Positions 62,392 through 64,000 of a stretch of DNA of 64,000 nt are shown here, piece after piece. The notes below the pieces were generated by a model. The model did not search any database, was not told the DNA's origin, and saw nothing but the letters and a program-made list of their open reading frames with translations. The DNA is from Piscinibacter defluvii (GTDB lineage Bacteria > Pseudomonadota > Gammaproteobacteria > Burkholderiales > Burkholderiaceae_C), in assembly GCF_004011805.1 (NCBI RefSeq), contig NZ_RCHJ01000016.1:124001-188000 (forward strand). The letters run 5' to 3'. Position numbers and translations under genes: made by a program. Each line of letters starts with the position of its first letter. The first letter of the stretch is position 1.

Positions 62392-63354
62392 TTACTTGAC
62401 GACGACCTTGGCCGTCTTGACCAGCTCGTCGGAGAGCGTCACGCCCTGCTTCTGCGCCGCCGCCGGGTTGACGTGCAGCTCGAAGGTCTGGCTCACCTGC
62501 GACGGGATCGCGCCGGGCGCCTCGCCCTTGAGCACGCGCACCACCACCTTGCCGGTCTGGCGGCCGAGGTCGTAGTAGTTCAGGCCGAGCGCCGCAACCG
62601 CGCCGCGCTTGACGGCCTCGGTGTCGGCTGCGACCAGCGGCAGCTTCGCCTGCTGCGCGACCTTCACGACCGCCTCGAGCGCGGACATCACGTTGTTGTC
62701 GGTCGGCGCGTAGATCACGTCGGCCTTGCCGACCAGGCTCTGCGCGGCGCCGGACACGTCCACCGTGCGCGGCGCGGCGGCTTCGACCAGCGTCAGGCCG
62801 GCGTCGGCCGTGGCCTTCTTCAGCGCCTCGACGATGGCCACCGAGTTCGCCTCGCCCGGGCTGTAGATCACGCCGACGCGCTTGGCGGCGGGCACGACCT
62901 TCTTGATCAGCTCGAGGTGCTTCGCGAGCGGCGAGAGGTCGGACACGCCGGTGACGTTGCTGCCCGAGGCGTCCCAGGTCTTCACGAGCTTGGCAGCCAC
63001 CGGGTCGGTGACGGCGCTGTAGACCACGGGGATGGTCTTGGTCGCCGAGACCACCGCCTGCGCCGACGGCGTGGCGATGGCGACGATCACGTCCGGCTTC
63101 TGCCCGACGTACTTGCGCGCGATCTGCGCCGCGGTGCCGGTGTTGCCCTGCGCGCTCTGGTACTCGAACTTCAGGTTCTTGCCGGCTTCGTAGCCGGCGG
63201 CCTTCAGCTCGTCCTTCACGCCGTCGCGGGCCGCGTCCAGCGCGGGGTGCTCGACGATGGCCGTCAGCGCGACGGTCTTGTCGGCAGCCAGCGCGGCACC
63301 GGCGAATGCAAGAACCAGGGCGGCCAGGCTGCCGCGGACGAAACAATGTTGCAT
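62392..63354 (-). CDS. ABC transporter substrate-binding protein (TrpX-like)
   Basis: A 320-aa periplasmic binding protein with a signal peptide (1-23, GAALA). It belongs to the ABC_sub_bind/TrpX family: VALTAIVEHPALDAARDGVKDELK and SLVGKADVIYAPTDNNVMSALE are standard. In Firmicutes such systems import tryptophan or other aromatic amino acids. Here its place at the head of the tyrosine operon suggests phenylalanine/tyrosine import. It is the first gene of the leftward operon. Confidence 0.88.
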   Translation of the reverse strand: MQHCFVRGSLAALVLAFAGAALAADKTVALTAIVEHPALDAARDGVKDELKAAGYEAGKNLKFEYQSAQGNTGTAAQIARKYVGQKPDVIVAIATPSAQAVVSATKTIPVVYSAVTDPVAAKLVKTWDASGSNVTGVSDLSPLAKHLELIKKVVPAAKRVGVIYSPGEANSVAIVEALKKATADAGLTLVEAAAPRTVDVSGAAQSLVGKADVIYAPTDNNVMSALEAVVKVAQQAKLPLVAADTEAVKRGAVAALGLNYYDLGRQTGKVVVRVLKGEAPGAIPSQVSQTFELHVNPAAAQKQGVTLSDELVKTAKVVVK

Positions 63355-63434
63355 CGGGAAAGTCTCCTCGTGGGATCCGTGAATCTGGGGTCCGCCACGG
63401 GTGTGCGGACAAGCGAAACTTTAGAAGCGCGGGG

Positions 63435-63450
63435 GCGCAATTGCATTGCG
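63435..63450. promoter_or_regulatory. Operator-like palindrome CGCAAT-N3-ATTGCG
   Basis: A perfect 6-bp inverted repeat (63436-63441/63445-63450) in the 164-bp divergent region between the tyrosine operon and the second Lrp gene. Including the preceding G it reads GCGCAA-N5-TTGCG, the same form and spacing as the site at 15274-15290. Confidence 0.6.
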
Positions 63451-63518
63451 TTGGATTGCCGGGTGAACCCACAATCGCGAAATCCCGTTGCACTGGAAGC
63501 GATTGCGAGGAGACAAAC

Positions 63519-63992
63519 TTGTACGACCTTGATCTGGATCGAATCGACCGCCGCATCCTCGACCACCTGCAGGGCCATGCGCGCGCCAGCAACCTCGAGC
63601 TGGCCCAGGCGGCCAGCCTCTCGCCCGCGCAGTGCCTGCGCCGGCACCGCCGGCTCGAGGAGGCGGGTTTCATCGGCCGCTACGAGACGCGGCTGAACGG
63701 CGCGCGGCTCGGCCTGACCGTCACCGCCTTCATCCACGTCTCGATGGAGCGCAGCCACGTGCGCGAGCTGCAGAAGTTCAAGGACCAGCTCGCCACGCTG
63801 GCCGAGGTGCAGGAGTGCTACTCGGTGACCGGCGACTTCGACTACGTGCTGAAGGTGGTGGCGCGCGACCTGCCTGCGCTGTCGCGCTTCCTGATGGACA
63901 CGCTGATGCGCCTGCCCGGCGTGGCCGCCGTGCGCTCGAGCGTGTGCATGGACGAGATCAAGTGCACCAGCGCCTTGCCGCTGCCTTCATGA
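63519..63992 (+). CDS. Lrp/AsnC family transcriptional regulator
   Basis: A 157-aa feast/famine regulator: winged HTH (about residues 5-55, recognition segment NLELAQAASLSPAQCLRRHRRL) and RAM domain (about 65-145) ending in CTSALPL. It starts with TTG at 63519-63521, with GAGGAG 7 nt upstream and no ATG nearer. It is divergent from the aromatic amino acid operon, which it probably controls. Its recognition helix is close to that of the Lrp protein at 14728-15207, whose C-terminus (TTALPL) is also similar. Confidence 0.88.
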   Translation: MYDLDLDRIDRRILDHLQGHARASNLELAQAASLSPAQCLRRHRRLEEAGFIGRYETRLNGARLGLTVTAFIHVSMERSHVRELQKFKDQLATLAEVQECYSVTGDFDYVLKVVARDLPALSRFLMDTLMRLPGVAAVRSSVCMDEIKCTSALPLPS

Positions 63993-64000
63993 CCCGCGCC

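Noticed and set aside
63989-64000. ATG overlapping the last Lrp stop (ATGA), possible start of a downstream gene
   Set aside because: Only four codons are in the window; coupling is plausible but unsupported.

Overview
The window is a high-GC (roughly 70 percent) bacterial chromosome segment. Gene families and codon bias point to a betaproteobacterium of the order Burkholderiales, perhaps the Rubrivivax/Leptothrix/Methylibium neighbourhood. This is inference: no rRNA or tRNA gene is visible to fix the taxonomy. Genes are tightly packed, many sharing ATGA or GTGA start/stop overlaps.

Layout. (1) 1-11 kb is housekeeping: an M48 membrane protease, a Tat-exported YcbK-like peptidase and an L,D-transpeptidase (cell wall). 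A leftward run of CoA-binding protein, MetY, acyl-CoA ligase and enoyl-CoA hydratase joins the L,D-transpeptidase. A membrane-anchored TIR-domain protein and isocitrate lyase (aceA) follow. (2) 11.1-14.2 kb holds a class III aminotransferase, a glutamine amidotransferase-like protein and a divergent agmatinase-family ureohydrolase. (3) 14.2-32.3 kb is a large polyamine/omega-amino-acid catabolic island. A divergent Lrp/AsnC regulator faces a rightward series: beta-alanine transaminase, puuB, puuD, puuA, spuC, the potFGHI putrescine ABC transporter, a DUF3138 porin-like protein, puuC, gabT, a second glutamine-synthetase-like ligase and an EamA permease. Together these could take putrescine across both membranes, gamma-glutamylate or directly transaminate it, and pass it through GABA to succinate semialdehyde. 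(4) 32.4-35.1 kb is a Ser/Thr kinase with a large helical-repeat sensor region.

(5) 36.1-46.2 kb is a compact integrated element of about 10.1 kb inserted in the 5' end of dusA. It is bounded by a 29-bp repeat (27/29 identical). It carries a dusA-type tyrosine integrase, small regulatory ORFs, a replication-like gene with four internal iterons, and only three recognisable virion genes, in the order major capsid, portal, tape measure. I see no terminase, head protease, connector, tail-tube or lysis gene. It is either a heavily reduced prophage or a satellite that borrows packaging and tails. This is the strongest candidate for an undescribed system.

(6) 46.4-49.2 kb is an isoquinoline-1-oxidoreductase-like molybdenum hydroxylase pair (iorAB). 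(7) 49.3-56.4 kb has two RTX-repeat secreted proteins flanking an EamA permease and its divergent LysR regulator. (8) 56.5-64 kb is a tyrosine/phenylalanine catabolic operon on the minus strand: ABC uptake system, amino acid dehydrogenase, hppD, a VOC protein and fahA. A divergent Lrp/AsnC regulator starts at its head. Both Lrp genes have the same operator-like palindrome, CGCAA-N5-TTGCG, in their promoter regions.
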